Shown: positions 15,977 through 24,690 of the stretch, one piece after another
How the letters are laid out: every line of letters starts with the position of its first letter
Numbering within the stretch: the first letter of the stretch is position 1
Origin: Flavobacteriales bacterium UBA5422
GTDB taxonomy: Bacteria > Bacteroidota > Bacteroidia > Flavobacteriales_D > Crocinitomicaceae
NCBI GenBank assembly: GCA_002409405.1
Contig: DHNG01000026.1
Coordinates: 14,896-57,579, forward strand
Reading direction: 5' to 3'
Length of the DNA: 42,684 nucleotides
The notes under the pieces: model-generated
Seen by the model: only the letters and a program-made list of their open reading frames with translations
Told to the model about the DNA's origin: nothing
The model's database searches: none
Made by a program: the position numbers and the translations under genes

Positions 15977-16387
15977 TTATTTGTTGAAATAAATGATTAC
16001 ACGCTTACCGTTGTTCTCAAATTCAACTTCATCCGCCAAATTCTTCATTAGGAAAATACCGCGGCCATTTTCTTTTTCTAAATTTTCAGGAGCCGTCGGA
16101 TCGGGTAAGGTTGTATAATCAAATCCCATTCCCTCATCTTCTACACTAAAACAAAAACCCTCCGGATTTTCAGCAGATTTAATAAAGACTTGTGCATTCG
16201 TTGTGTTTCTATTTCCGTGCAAAATGGCATTATTGACAGCTTCAGTAACTGCAATCAATACATTTCCGAAACTCTCTCCTACCCCCATTTTAAAACAAAC
16301 TGAATCAATCAGTGTTTCTACTTTCGGCATGGATTCAAAATTGGACGGAATGGATAATTCTTCTATTACGGTAAAGCCTTCCTTCAT
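15977..16387 (-). CDS. RsbW-like ATP-binding protein (GHKL anti-sigma kinase fold)
   Basis: A 136-aa single-domain HATPase: N box EAVNNAILHGN, G1 box DEGMGFD and G2 box GRGIFLMKNLADEV are all present, as in anti-sigma factor kinases RsbW/SpoIIAB. It should bind ATP. No sigma factor, STAS anti-anti-sigma or PP2C phosphatase gene is adjacent, so its partner cannot be named. It lies between ybeY and the DUF4175 gene on the same strand (29 bp after the DUF4175 stop), a cluster I recall as conserved in Bacteroidota. Confidence 0.85.
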   Translation of the reverse strand: MKEGFTVIEELSIPSNFESMPKVETLIDSVCFKMGVGESFGNVLIAVTEAVNNAILHGNRNTTNAQVFIKSAENPEGFCFSVEDEGMGFDYTTLPDPTAPENLEKENGRGIFLMKNLADEVEFENNGKRVIIYFNK

Positions 16388-16416
16388 TTTTATTCGTATA
16401 AATCAAACAAACTATT

Positions 16417-19400
16417 CTACAAAATGGAATTGAAGTATTGATTGGCTTTGTCCTTGTAATATTTATTGTAAACCGGATCAACTGTTCGCAACAATTCAAT
16501 TTGCTTCAATTTCTCCTTGTTATACTGATCAAAACGAATTAGGTTACTATTATTTTGATTTTTTCCTTCATTGGATTCTCTTTTTTCTTCAAATCCGCGC
16601 TCTTTCAATGCTTTTTCGGATTCCAATAAACGTGTGAGAATATCCTGCTGGCGACGGATCAATTCAGGGGAAAATCGTTTGTTTACCAAATCGTCCTGTT
16701 GTTTTTCCAACTCTTTCAATAACGGGTTCAATTGATTCCCCGCTCCCTTTCCTTCTTTGTTTAATTCGTTTTTCAACTGTTCCAATTTCTGACGAATCGC
16801 ACTTTGTTCGGCAGCCATCTTTGCAATTTCTTTGTTTCCCAATCCAAAACCACTTCCTTCTCCCGGTTTTTCACCTGGTGCATCTCCCGGTTTTTTACCT
16901 CCTGGGTTGGATCCTTTTTCCAATTGTTCCAATTGCTTTTTGAGCATTTCTTTCATGTTACCCATTCCCTGACCGCTTCCCGGACTAGGTTTACCACTTC
17001 CTCCCGGATTCTCACACGATCCGGATCCTTGTTGTTTCATCATTTGCTGCATTTGCTGCTGCATCTTTTGCAATGATTCATTCAACATCAAAGCCAGGTT
17101 ATTATAAGAGGTCATTGCTAATTGCTGATGCGAAGAAATTTCCCGCATCCTGCGTTCCCCTATTCCATCCAGTGCCAGTTTCTGATTGGATTTAATTCCT
17201 CTCAATTCTTCATCCACAAACTTAGAAAGCATCGGTTGGCGCTTCGCTAATTCGTACAAACTATCACTAACAGGAACAGTATTATCTACAATTGTACGCT
17301 GTACACGCGCATATTTTCTATAATTCGGATCATTTTGCTGAATGGAAGAAAATTTGTTCATCACTGATTCCTGATCCAAACTTAATGTGACCAATGATTC
17401 TAAAATTTCACGCAGCAATTCCATATCTTCACCCTGCTGTTGTTTATTCGAATCTTGTTGCGCTTTGTCCATTTGCTCCGCCAGTTCCTTCATCTGTTCA
17501 GAAGCCGATTTCTGGTTTTGTCCCGCTTTACTGTCTTTTCCTTTGGATAAATTCTCTTTCGCGTCGTTTAATTCTTTCTGAATGGATTGTTCTTTTTCCT
17601 CCGTAGAAGGTAAATCCATCGGTCTGTTTAGTTCTTTATTCAGTTCGTCTAGCTTATTCAGATCATCTTTCAGCTGATCAAATTGATCATTGATATCTTT
17701 CTGTTTCTTTTCAGCATCTTCTTTCGTCACCTTTTTCGACTCAATTTCTTTTTGAAGTTTCTCTTGCTGTTCAGCCAATTTTTGCAATTCTTTTTCAATG
17801 GCATCGATCTTCTCATCCACCTGCATCTTCTTGAGCATCTCCAGACTTCGATCCAATTGCTTGTTCATTTCCTCAGAGGACATCTTCATTTCATCCAATG
17901 CTTTTTGCTGTCCTTCTTTGTTATTTTGCTCCAACAATTTATCCAGATCATCCAATAATTTACGAAGTTCATCATCCATGAGTTGGTTTAATAAATCTTC
18001 TATCATCTGTTGCTTTTCCAGAAATGATTCATCTTCTTTCGAAAGTTGTTGCTTTTCTTCTGAACTGTGCTGCAACATATCTTTGGTCTGTTCCAACGAT
18101 TTTAACAAGTCAGAATGTTGGTTTTTCAATTGGTTCAACTGGTTTTTTTGTTTCCAGTCAGAAGCTTTAGAATTTAATAAATCCTTTTGTAAACGTTCCA
18201 GATCTTTCTGAAAATCTTTGGTCTTATTCAGTAAATCTGCCAGGTTCTCTTTCCCTTGTTCTTGTGTTTTTTCACGTTCCTGGTTTAATTCTTCTAATGT
18301 CGGTAACTTGTACAGGAATGTTCTGCTTCGTGTAGATTTACTTCCATTTACACCATCGTTGTCCGAAACAACAAAATAGTATTCGATTTTATCTTCCAAC
18401 TGAACATTCTCACGCATGAAATCAACACCGAAATCAAATGGTATTTCCAATCCCGTCACCGAGCGAACAGGTAATGTTTCCGTTCGTTTTTTTCCGTCTT
18501 TTGATGTAATTGTGTAGACAAACTTAAGTGAAGTAAGTCCGTAATCATCTCTGACGACACCTGAAAAGAAACGCAAACTCTTCGACAACGAATCTTTTAC
18601 TTCTTCTACCTGAATGGAAGGATGTGCGTCTTTGATCACATTCACATTGAAGTTCAGTGAATCGGTAACATTCATCTGGCTCCCCTTCATTTTCAATGAG
18701 ACAGCAGAAGAGTTTTTAAATTTCTTTTGAAAACGGAATCCCTGATTGCTGAAATTCATCACTGAATCACCCAGCTGAACAGAAACATGTTGTGTATTTT
18801 TTGCAACTACATTCCAGATAATAACAGCCCCTTCCGGAACAATCATATCTCCTGCATTATTGACAACTTCATTACTTTTACCCAGGTATTTCGGATAGAT
18901 GATCTCTGCTTTGAACTGTCCTAAAACAGGTCTTCCGAAAATAGAAAAATCATAGTCCTTACTTGTATATTCATTCGCTTCAAAGTAAAAACTTCCGGAT
19001 TCGCTTACCTTTGGTATAATAGCTGTGAATGTATTTCTACCCGAAATAGTCATTAACTGTTTTCCTTGCGGAGAAATCAAGTAAACTTTTTGGGGGATCT
19101 CCTCCCCTACCAATTTTAACTTCAATTCAATATCACTTCCTTCAGCAACTTCTTTTTTGAAATCTTGTAATTGGAATTTAAACGGTGCTTCCGGAACATA
19201 AACTGTTGAATAGTTTACTACACGCTTACTACCCTCCGTAAATAAATTCGGTGAAAAAATAGCAAGTGCCAGAAATAAAAGGAAAACGGGAGCTACCCAT
19301 TTTGCATACTTCAAATTCTCCTTTACATCAATGGCATCCGAGAAAGGGATCGCAGATAAAGTTTCGGACCGTTGCATTACGCTTGCACGTAATAGTTCAA

Positions 19401-19779
19401 TGTTTCCGGTTTGTCCGCTCAGATCATCATTCAATTGTAAGGTGTTCAATAGACGATCGGAAACATTTGGAAAGAATGTTCCTATAATTTGAGATGCCTG
19501 GTACCGATTGATTCGTTTTCCGAAAGCATACAGTTTTGATAAAGGAACCAGTATAAATTTAACGAGTACAAATAAATTTGTCAGTATAAATGAAAAGAAC
19601 AATACTGCCCTCACCGGTGTTCCGAAACGTCCGAAGTATTCTAAAGTGGTTGTGATCAAAAAAGTAGCCAAAAAGATTCCTGTGAACCAGATAATTCCTT
19701 TAATCATCTGATTTTTATAGAATTTACGGATAAATAAATCTATCTGGTCAATCAGTCTATCGAACGCGGCAGCAGACAT
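16417..19779 (-). CDS. Large DUF4175-type membrane-anchored coiled-coil protein
   Basis: The 1120-aa product has two N-terminal membrane segments (about 27-47 and 56-78) and a third at about 154-173. A beta-rich region with Ig-like character follows (about 180-490), then a long Gln/Glu/Lys-rich coiled coil (about 496-786), a conserved helical block, a Gly/Pro-rich linker (about 913-980, GSGKPSPGSGQG) and a final charged coiled coil. This matches the DUF4175 proteins of Bacteroidota; function unknown. Topology suggests a structural or scaffolding envelope protein with a large soluble part. It heads the DUF4175-HATPase-ybeY group, and three AAGTTAT or ATAACTT elements lie upstream. Confidence 0.8.
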   Translation of the reverse strand: MSAAAFDRLIDQIDLFIRKFYKNQMIKGIIWFTGIFLATFLITTTLEYFGRFGTPVRAVLFFSFILTNLFVLVKFILVPLSKLYAFGKRINRYQASQIIGTFFPNVSDRLLNTLQLNDDLSGQTGNIELLRASVMQRSETLSAIPFSDAIDVKENLKYAKWVAPVFLLFLALAIFSPNLFTEGSKRVVNYSTVYVPEAPFKFQLQDFKKEVAEGSDIELKLKLVGEEIPQKVYLISPQGKQLMTISGRNTFTAIIPKVSESGSFYFEANEYTSKDYDFSIFGRPVLGQFKAEIIYPKYLGKSNEVVNNAGDMIVPEGAVIIWNVVAKNTQHVSVQLGDSVMNFSNQGFRFQKKFKNSSAVSLKMKGSQMNVTDSLNFNVNVIKDAHPSIQVEEVKDSLSKSLRFFSGVVRDDYGLTSLKFVYTITSKDGKKRTETLPVRSVTGLEIPFDFGVDFMRENVQLEDKIEYYFVVSDNDGVNGSKSTRSRTFLYKLPTLEELNQEREKTQEQGKENLADLLNKTKDFQKDLERLQKDLLNSKASDWKQKNQLNQLKNQHSDLLKSLEQTKDMLQHSSEEKQQLSKEDESFLEKQQMIEDLLNQLMDDELRKLLDDLDKLLEQNNKEGQQKALDEMKMSSEEMNKQLDRSLEMLKKMQVDEKIDAIEKELQKLAEQQEKLQKEIESKKVTKEDAEKKQKDINDQFDQLKDDLNKLDELNKELNRPMDLPSTEEKEQSIQKELNDAKENLSKGKDSKAGQNQKSASEQMKELAEQMDKAQQDSNKQQQGEDMELLREILESLVTLSLDQESVMNKFSSIQQNDPNYRKYARVQRTIVDNTVPVSDSLYELAKRQPMLSKFVDEELRGIKSNQKLALDGIGERRMREISSHQQLAMTSYNNLALMLNESLQKMQQQMQQMMKQQGSGSCENPGGSGKPSPGSGQGMGNMKEMLKKQLEQLEKGSNPGGKKPGDAPGEKPGEGSGFGLGNKEIAKMAAEQSAIRQKLEQLKNELNKEGKGAGNQLNPLLKELEKQQDDLVNKRFSPELIRRQQDILTRLLESEKALKERGFEEKRESNEGKNQNNSNLIRFDQYNKEKLKQIELLRTVDPVYNKYYKDKANQYFNSIL

Positions 19780-19791
19780 ATATGTTTACGT

Positions 19792-19818
19792 ATAACTTAT
19801 ATAAACTTACTAAGTTAT
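19792..19818. promoter_or_regulatory. Inverted repeat upstream of the DUF4175 gene
   Basis: ATAACTT (19792-19798) and AAGTTAT (19812-19818) are perfect 7-bp arms 13 bp apart, starting 13 bp before the start codon. A further AAGTTAT is at 19859-19865. On the minus strand TAAGTTTA in the same stretch is one base from a -7 box, so the repeat would overlap the promoter. Confidence 0.35.
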
Positions 19819-19880
19819 GAAGTATTTTACGAACGATAAAAGATTTAAGAAAAATTTAAAGTTATAACGACTGTTTTGAA

Positions 19881-20639
19881 TCAAATCATATTGATTCGAT
19901 TACTCAATTCTTCCCGGTAAGAACCACCTATCGGAATCATTTTCTTTTCATCTTCCAGGTATAAATTAGGGAAATCAATGGATGCTATTTTATCCAGCCT
20001 GACAATGAATGAGCGGTGAACACGTACAAATTCGTCCAGTCCCATTTTAATCTCAATATCCTTCATTGTTGAATGAATGGTATACCGGGTATCTTTTGTA
20101 TGAATCACGACGTAATCTTTCAGCGCTTCTATGTAGTAAATGTTTGATTTATTGATTTTTATCAATTTACTATTGGCCTTTATGAAGATAGAATCTGTAG
20201 CGTTTGCTTCTTTATTTTCAACGATGGAATGTAAAAAATCCCGCTCTTTGATTACCTCTTGTTCTTTTCCGTGTTTATAAATAGCCATTTCAATAGATGT
20301 ATGAATATCTATTTCTTTGAACGGTTTAATGATGTATCCGTAAGGTTCTGTAATTTTTGCTTTGGAAAGTGTTGCACTATCTGCATAAGCAGTTAAAAAA
20401 ATCACAGGAATTCGAAATTCATTTTTGATGTGATCTGCAGCTTCTATTCCATTCATCTGCCCTTTTAACATGATATCCATCAAAATAACATCCGGTTGAA
20501 GTGATTCTGCGAGCTCAATTGCCTTTTCTCCGCTTGGAGCAGCACCTACAACACAATATCCTAATTTTGTAAGGCTGTTTTGAATATCTTTTGATACAAT
20601 TGACTCATCCTCAACGACTAAAACATTAATTTTTCCCAT
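19881..20639 (-). CDS. LytTR-family response regulator
   Basis: DNA-binding output of the two-component system encoded with the kinase upstream. The 252-aa protein has a receiver domain (1-125) with acidic pocket E10/D11, phosphoacceptor D55 in ILMDIML, T83 and K105, then a linker and a C-terminal LytTR domain (about 150-250; IFIKANSKLIKI, IYYIEALKDYVVIHT, FVRVHRSFIVRLDKI). All receiver residues are intact. It begins 11 bp after the kinase stop on the same strand. LytTR regulators bind direct repeats near promoters; no such pair was identified here. Confidence 0.92.
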   Translation of the reverse strand: MGKINVLVVEDESIVSKDIQNSLTKLGYCVVGAAPSGEKAIELAESLQPDVILMDIMLKGQMNGIEAADHIKNEFRIPVIFLTAYADSATLSKAKITEPYGYIIKPFKEIDIHTSIEMAIYKHGKEQEVIKERDFLHSIVENKEANATDSIFIKANSKLIKINKSNIYYIEALKDYVVIHTKDTRYTIHSTMKDIEIKMGLDEFVRVHRSFIVRLDKIASIDFPNLYLEDEKKMIPIGGSYREELSNRINMI

Positions 20640-20650
20640 CTATTTTGTTA

Positions 20651-23600
20651 CTATAGCTTCTCAAAACTAATTAAAAAATCAGTTCCGCCATCAATTTTAT
20701 AATCCAAAGAAGCATCTAATTGTTCAACAAGCGTTACAACCAACTGCAAGCCTAGTGTATCTGTTTTACCTATTTCAAAATTGGCTGGTAGCCCGATACC
20801 ATTATCTTTTACACCCAGGTATATAATTCCTTCTTCTTCTTTCATCGAAATGGTCAGTTGATTCTTTTTTACTTGCCTGTTGATAAAAGCATATTTTAAT
20901 GAATTAGTAATTAATTCATTCATAATTAATCCGGAAGGAACCGCCTGATCCAATGAAATTTCAACTTGCTGTAAATCGTAAACGATGTCTATTTTATAAT
21001 CTTCCCGCTGGTACAACGCACTGAGGTTAATTACCAGGTTTTTAATGTATCCTGCAAAATCAATGGATGAAAAATTGGTAGTTCGGTAGAGGTTTTCATG
21101 GATAATGGCCATCGAACGAATCCTGTTTCTACTTTCCTGTAAAATACTCAATGTCTTCGGGTCGTATATAAATGAACTTTGCAGGTTAAGAATACTGGAA
21201 ATCACCTGCAGGTTATTTTTTACCCGGTGGTGAATTTCTTTCAACAGAATTTCTTTTTCTTTCAGGGATTCAAATGTCTCTTTTTCTGCGCGCTTTTTGA
21301 TTGTGATATCGTGACTCATCAACGAAACTTCAGAAATAGTTCCCTCAATGTCGTAAATCGGGTTCATGAATATTTCGATCCATTTGGATTCAATTTGATT
21401 GTTGAATTCAATTTCAATCTGTCGCGATTTTCCATTCAATACTTTGATCAGTAATTCCTGGAAAACAAGAATTTCAGATCGGTTGAACAAGGACTTGAAA
21501 TAATCTGTAATTTTTACTCCTTGTGTAATCGCCTCCCCTATGATTCCTTCAAAATAATTCTGGCTGTGTTTATTGAAATAAGTAATCCGTCCTTCCAGGT
21601 CCAATGTCATCAGGAAAATATTGGAAGAAGAATCATAAATAGCTTTTGTTTTCAATAATAAGTTTTCCAGTTCCTTTTCTGTTTTGATCCGTTCTTTGAT
21701 TTCTTTCTCCAGTTTCTTTGTATTCTCTTCCGCCAGCTCTGCCCGAAGTACTTCTTTGGATAATTTTACCTGTAAGGAAACGTCTTTCATAATAATTAAT
21801 AACGCTTCCGTAGCACCGAAAATGGTGTTTACAATTGTTAAATCCACCAAAAGAGATCCTTCATTTACCTGTAGGTTCAATTGACTTTGAATCGGTTTTC
21901 TATTCGCTATTTTTTGCTGCAAAAGTTGTTCAAACTCCTGTTGGTCCTCCGGAATAAACAATGCAGCCGCATCAATGTAATCTTTACCAATCAACTGATA
22001 TACCTCATTGTTAGCATACAAAATAGTATCATCCTTCAGGATGAAAATACCTTCCGGTGTACTTTCCAATACTGATTGAAAATTCCGCGTACTTTTTTCC
22101 AACGCCCGGATGGTATTGTTTTTCTCTGTTACATCGTGAATCACACATTGATGAATTACCTGCTTTCCAATGATCAGTTCAACGATTGCAACTTCTGCTT
22201 CTATCGGGTTGAACCTTCCTTTGAAGATCCAGCTGAACTTAACTGTTCCGGAATGTTTTAATTTGTTTTTATAGAGTTTGAGTTTTGCCTGCAACTCATC
22301 CGTCATCATGTGTGTGAGGTCCCACATTTCAATTGTTAGAAATTCTTCTTTCGGAATTCCGAAAAGTTGCATTCCCCTCCTGTTTACATCAATTACTTTA
22401 TCTACATCCAAAAGTAAAATCGCATCGTTGGACTCTTCGTAGATCAATTTGTATTTTTCTTCACTTTTACGAAGCGCGTTGGAAGCTTTCTGAATTTCCG
22501 ATACATCTACTACCGAACCTTCAATTAAATTGTGCTGGGTATCAAAATAGAAGTTGAAAACAAGCCATTTAATTGTTCCGTTCTTTAAGGTAAAATGTGT
22601 CTGATAGTTATTGAATCGTTGTTTTTGTGAAATGATATCAAGCAGCTCCTTCATTTCGTCATCATCATCCACAAATACGGTTCCTATCTGAAAGGTTCCT
22701 TCAAACATCTGTTCAAAGGTTTTGTTGTAATTCACCAGATTAAACGAAAGGTTCAGTGTAAAAACACCTGCCTGGTTTTCATTGTATAAATTCCGGTACT
22801 TTTCTTCGCTCAGAATAAGCTCTTCCTGCTCTTTGATCCGCTCGGTTACATTATTGGTCTTAACCAGGAAGTAATCTTTCTTGTGTAATTTAATTGTAGA
22901 AAGAATCAATTCAAAATTGTTTTCATTGATTTTAACAATTTTGGTAATGTATTGATCTTCATTTAGTGAAAGTAAATTCTTAATATCATTCTTTGTCAGT
23001 TTTTCATTGAAGATTTCAGAAAATTCATCTTTGGTATTGTTCTCTTTACCGGTTAATGTCACACCGATGTTTTCATCATAATCCAAAATTTTCACCCGGT
23101 CATTTTCGACTTTGAATAGGAAAAAACCAAATTTATCTCCTTGTGAAAGCTTCTTCAGATAACTGTTGAAATCAAAAATGGACATAAGCATCCTGTTGCG
23201 TGCATACAATGCCAAAAGTCCGGACAATGAAAGTGCGCTGATAAATCCAAGCATCAGTTCTTTTGAAATGGGCTGTTCATCATTGACAAATTGAAATGAA
23301 TAGACCAGCATAGTCAGCACAAAAACAATGTAGACCATTCCAAAATAAAACCGTTGAATCACAAAAATGCTGATGGCAAATAAACAGTAAAAGCTATACA
23401 GATCAATGATTCTGAAATTATGTTCAACAAGATCCAGAAATGCAAAAAATGTCATTCCGAATACATGAAAAATAAAAAAGAAGAACAGTTTATTTCGGAA
23501 ATACGGTACATACCAACAAAAGGAAATGTAGAGCGGAAAAATAAGCGTATAAGAAAGACCCAGGTAAAAATAAATGATCGATATTTCAGTATCCTTCACC

Positions 23601-23737
23601 AGGAAACAGAAGAAAGGACTTATAAGTAAACATACAACCAAATTTATGTATGCCAATCGCTTAAAGTCATTTTCTTTCTGACGATAGGGCCTGAAGTCTA
23701 TTTCGTTACTTCTTAATTTCTTTAAAAATTTAAACAT
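20651..23737 (-). CDS. Membrane-bound multi-PAS sensor histidine kinase (HisKA_2 type)
   Basis: A 1028-aa kinase that phosphorylates its own His and then presumably the LytTR regulator encoded next. The first about 190 residues hold some six membrane helices. At least four PAS domains follow (starting near 308, 424, 548 and 690; EEKYRNLYNENQAGVF and EEKYKLIYEESNDAIL are clear), then a HisKA_2 block with EIHHRVKNNLQVISS (likely phospho-His H837), and a HATPase with MNELITNSLKYAF and DNGIGLP...TLGLQLV. HisKA_2 kinases commonly use several PAS sensors for redox, light or ligand signals; no cofactor residue can be assigned here. The upstream 674 bp is gene-free and rich in palindromes. Confidence 0.92.
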   Translation of the reverse strand: MFKFLKKLRSNEIDFRPYRQKENDFKRLAYINLVVCLLISPFFCFLVKDTEISIIYFYLGLSYTLIFPLYISFCWYVPYFRNKLFFFFIFHVFGMTFFAFLDLVEHNFRIIDLYSFYCLFAISIFVIQRFYFGMVYIVFVLTMLVYSFQFVNDEQPISKELMLGFISALSLSGLLALYARNRMLMSIFDFNSYLKKLSQGDKFGFFLFKVENDRVKILDYDENIGVTLTGKENNTKDEFSEIFNEKLTKNDIKNLLSLNEDQYITKIVKINENNFELILSTIKLHKKDYFLVKTNNVTERIKEQEELILSEEKYRNLYNENQAGVFTLNLSFNLVNYNKTFEQMFEGTFQIGTVFVDDDDEMKELLDIISQKQRFNNYQTHFTLKNGTIKWLVFNFYFDTQHNLIEGSVVDVSEIQKASNALRKSEEKYKLIYEESNDAILLLDVDKVIDVNRRGMQLFGIPKEEFLTIEMWDLTHMMTDELQAKLKLYKNKLKHSGTVKFSWIFKGRFNPIEAEVAIVELIIGKQVIHQCVIHDVTEKNNTIRALEKSTRNFQSVLESTPEGIFILKDDTILYANNEVYQLIGKDYIDAAALFIPEDQQEFEQLLQQKIANRKPIQSQLNLQVNEGSLLVDLTIVNTIFGATEALLIIMKDVSLQVKLSKEVLRAELAEENTKKLEKEIKERIKTEKELENLLLKTKAIYDSSSNIFLMTLDLEGRITYFNKHSQNYFEGIIGEAITQGVKITDYFKSLFNRSEILVFQELLIKVLNGKSRQIEIEFNNQIESKWIEIFMNPIYDIEGTISEVSLMSHDITIKKRAEKETFESLKEKEILLKEIHHRVKNNLQVISSILNLQSSFIYDPKTLSILQESRNRIRSMAIIHENLYRTTNFSSIDFAGYIKNLVINLSALYQREDYKIDIVYDLQQVEISLDQAVPSGLIMNELITNSLKYAFINRQVKKNQLTISMKEEEGIIYLGVKDNGIGLPANFEIGKTDTLGLQLVVTLVEQLDASLDYKIDGGTDFLISFEKL

Positions 23738-23991
23738 TTACCTGATTATCAGAATAGAACTAATGGATAAGTTGTATCGTTTGGATAAAATTAAGTAAAA
23801 TAATTTCAATGGAATGATTTTCAGTACTTCTCAAGGTAGATAAAGAATAAAAAAGAAAGAATTTAAATTTTAAACTTTTTATTCCTTTTATTAAGGCTGT
23901 TAATATGTTCAAATAAATATTGAATTTTACTTTCAATTCTTAAAAACGGGAACTTATTAGTGAGTTATCAACGAACAAATACGTTCAAAAT

Positions 23992-24006
23992 GCTATGTAA
24001 CATAGC
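23992..24006. promoter_or_regulatory. Perfect palindrome GCTATGTAACATAGC
   Basis: Seven-base arms around a single central A, about 255 bp upstream of the kinase start. It lies between two TTATCAAC elements on the same strand (23965 and 24019). It is operator-like; the binding protein is unknown. Confidence 0.4.
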
Positions 24007-24357
24007 TTTTTAGAAAGATTATCAACAATTATTAATACTGAATTAATGTTGATTAAATATTTCTAAAATATATAGTTAATAGTGTAGAAACATGGTGATA
24101 ATTTACTCTAAAAAACTTGCTAAGTTTCTTTGATATATGAATTGTGTTTTAGTATGGTAAAATAGTTCACTTTTCCTAGCATTACTTTTTGATTTTTATA
24201 AACACTAATTAACAATTTTAAAAAGATTCAGGTGAATAATTCATTTTTGAATACCCTGAATAATATGGCCCTGCAGATATGTTGAATTCAATAATGTTGA
24301 AAAGTACAGGTGAATGTTAATAGGTAAGGATTGTTCATATATGAAAGGTACAATCAA

Positions 24358-24390
24358 TAAAAAAGCCCCTGTCAATCGACGGAGGCTTCT
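24358..24390 (-). terminator. Terminator of the 63-aa protein gene
   Basis: On the minus strand AAGCC-T-CCGTC pairs with GAC-A-GG-G-GCTT, followed by TTTTTT. It starts 22 bp beyond the stop codon. Confidence 0.75.
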
Positions 24391-24411
24391 TGTTTAATTT
24401 AGAGAGGTATA

Positions 24412-24603
24412 TCAGTTTACCCATTTATCATTTTTCATTTCACCAAGAACAACAACTTCTTTTGTTCTTGAATACTCTTCGGCAGCCATTAACATCTGCT
24501 CTTGCGTATCTCTTCTGATGATGATTGCTCCTGAACCCGGATTTTTCACTTCAATGTAAAATCCATTTTTTAATCTGGCAGGTTTTGAAGGTGGTCTTCC
24601 CAT
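24412..24603 (-). CDS. Small conserved-looking basic protein (63 aa), unknown function
   Basis: The product begins MGRPPSKPARLKNGFYIEV and continues GSGAIIIRRDTQEQMLMAAEEYSRTKEVVVLGEMKNDKWVN. The GRPPSKP start resembles an AT-hook core (RGRP/GRPP), and the rest alternates charged and hydrophobic residues like a small folded domain. It has its own terminator and sits alone between two gene-free or unrelated stretches, which supports a real gene. I believe similar short proteins occur in other Flavobacteriales, but no function is known to me. A DNA-binding role would be inference only. Confidence 0.7.
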   Translation of the reverse strand: MGRPPSKPARLKNGFYIEVKNPGSGAIIIRRDTQEQMLMAAEEYSRTKEVVVLGEMKNDKWVN

Positions 24604-24690
24604 GATTTCAAAAATTTATTTAATAACCGTAATCGCTATAAATTTATAAAAATCCATGAATTTTCAAAGGATATTTAACATATTTTGTGC

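Larger units (their letters stand above)
23738..24411. other. 674-bp AT-rich gene-free region with palindromes
   Basis: No credible open reading frame, tRNA or rRNA. It includes GCTATGTAACATAGC (23992-24006, 7-bp arms), AAACTTGCTAAGTTT (24113-24127, 6-bp arms), and three DnaA-box-like 9-mers, TTATCAACG (23965), TTATCAACA (24019) and the reverse of TAATCAACA (24047). The right edge is the terminator of the small gene at 24412. It could be a control region for the kinase gene or a small RNA locus; I cannot decide. Confidence 0.6.

Noticed and set aside
17683..18211. Phe/Leu/Ser-rich plus-strand frames
   Set aside because: Antisense shadows of the Gln/Lys/Glu-rich coiled coil of DUF4175.
23738..24411. 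Replication origin
   Set aside because: The TTATCAAC boxes differ from the DnaA consensus and there is no dnaA, dnaN or clear skew change visible; kept only as an observation on palindromes.
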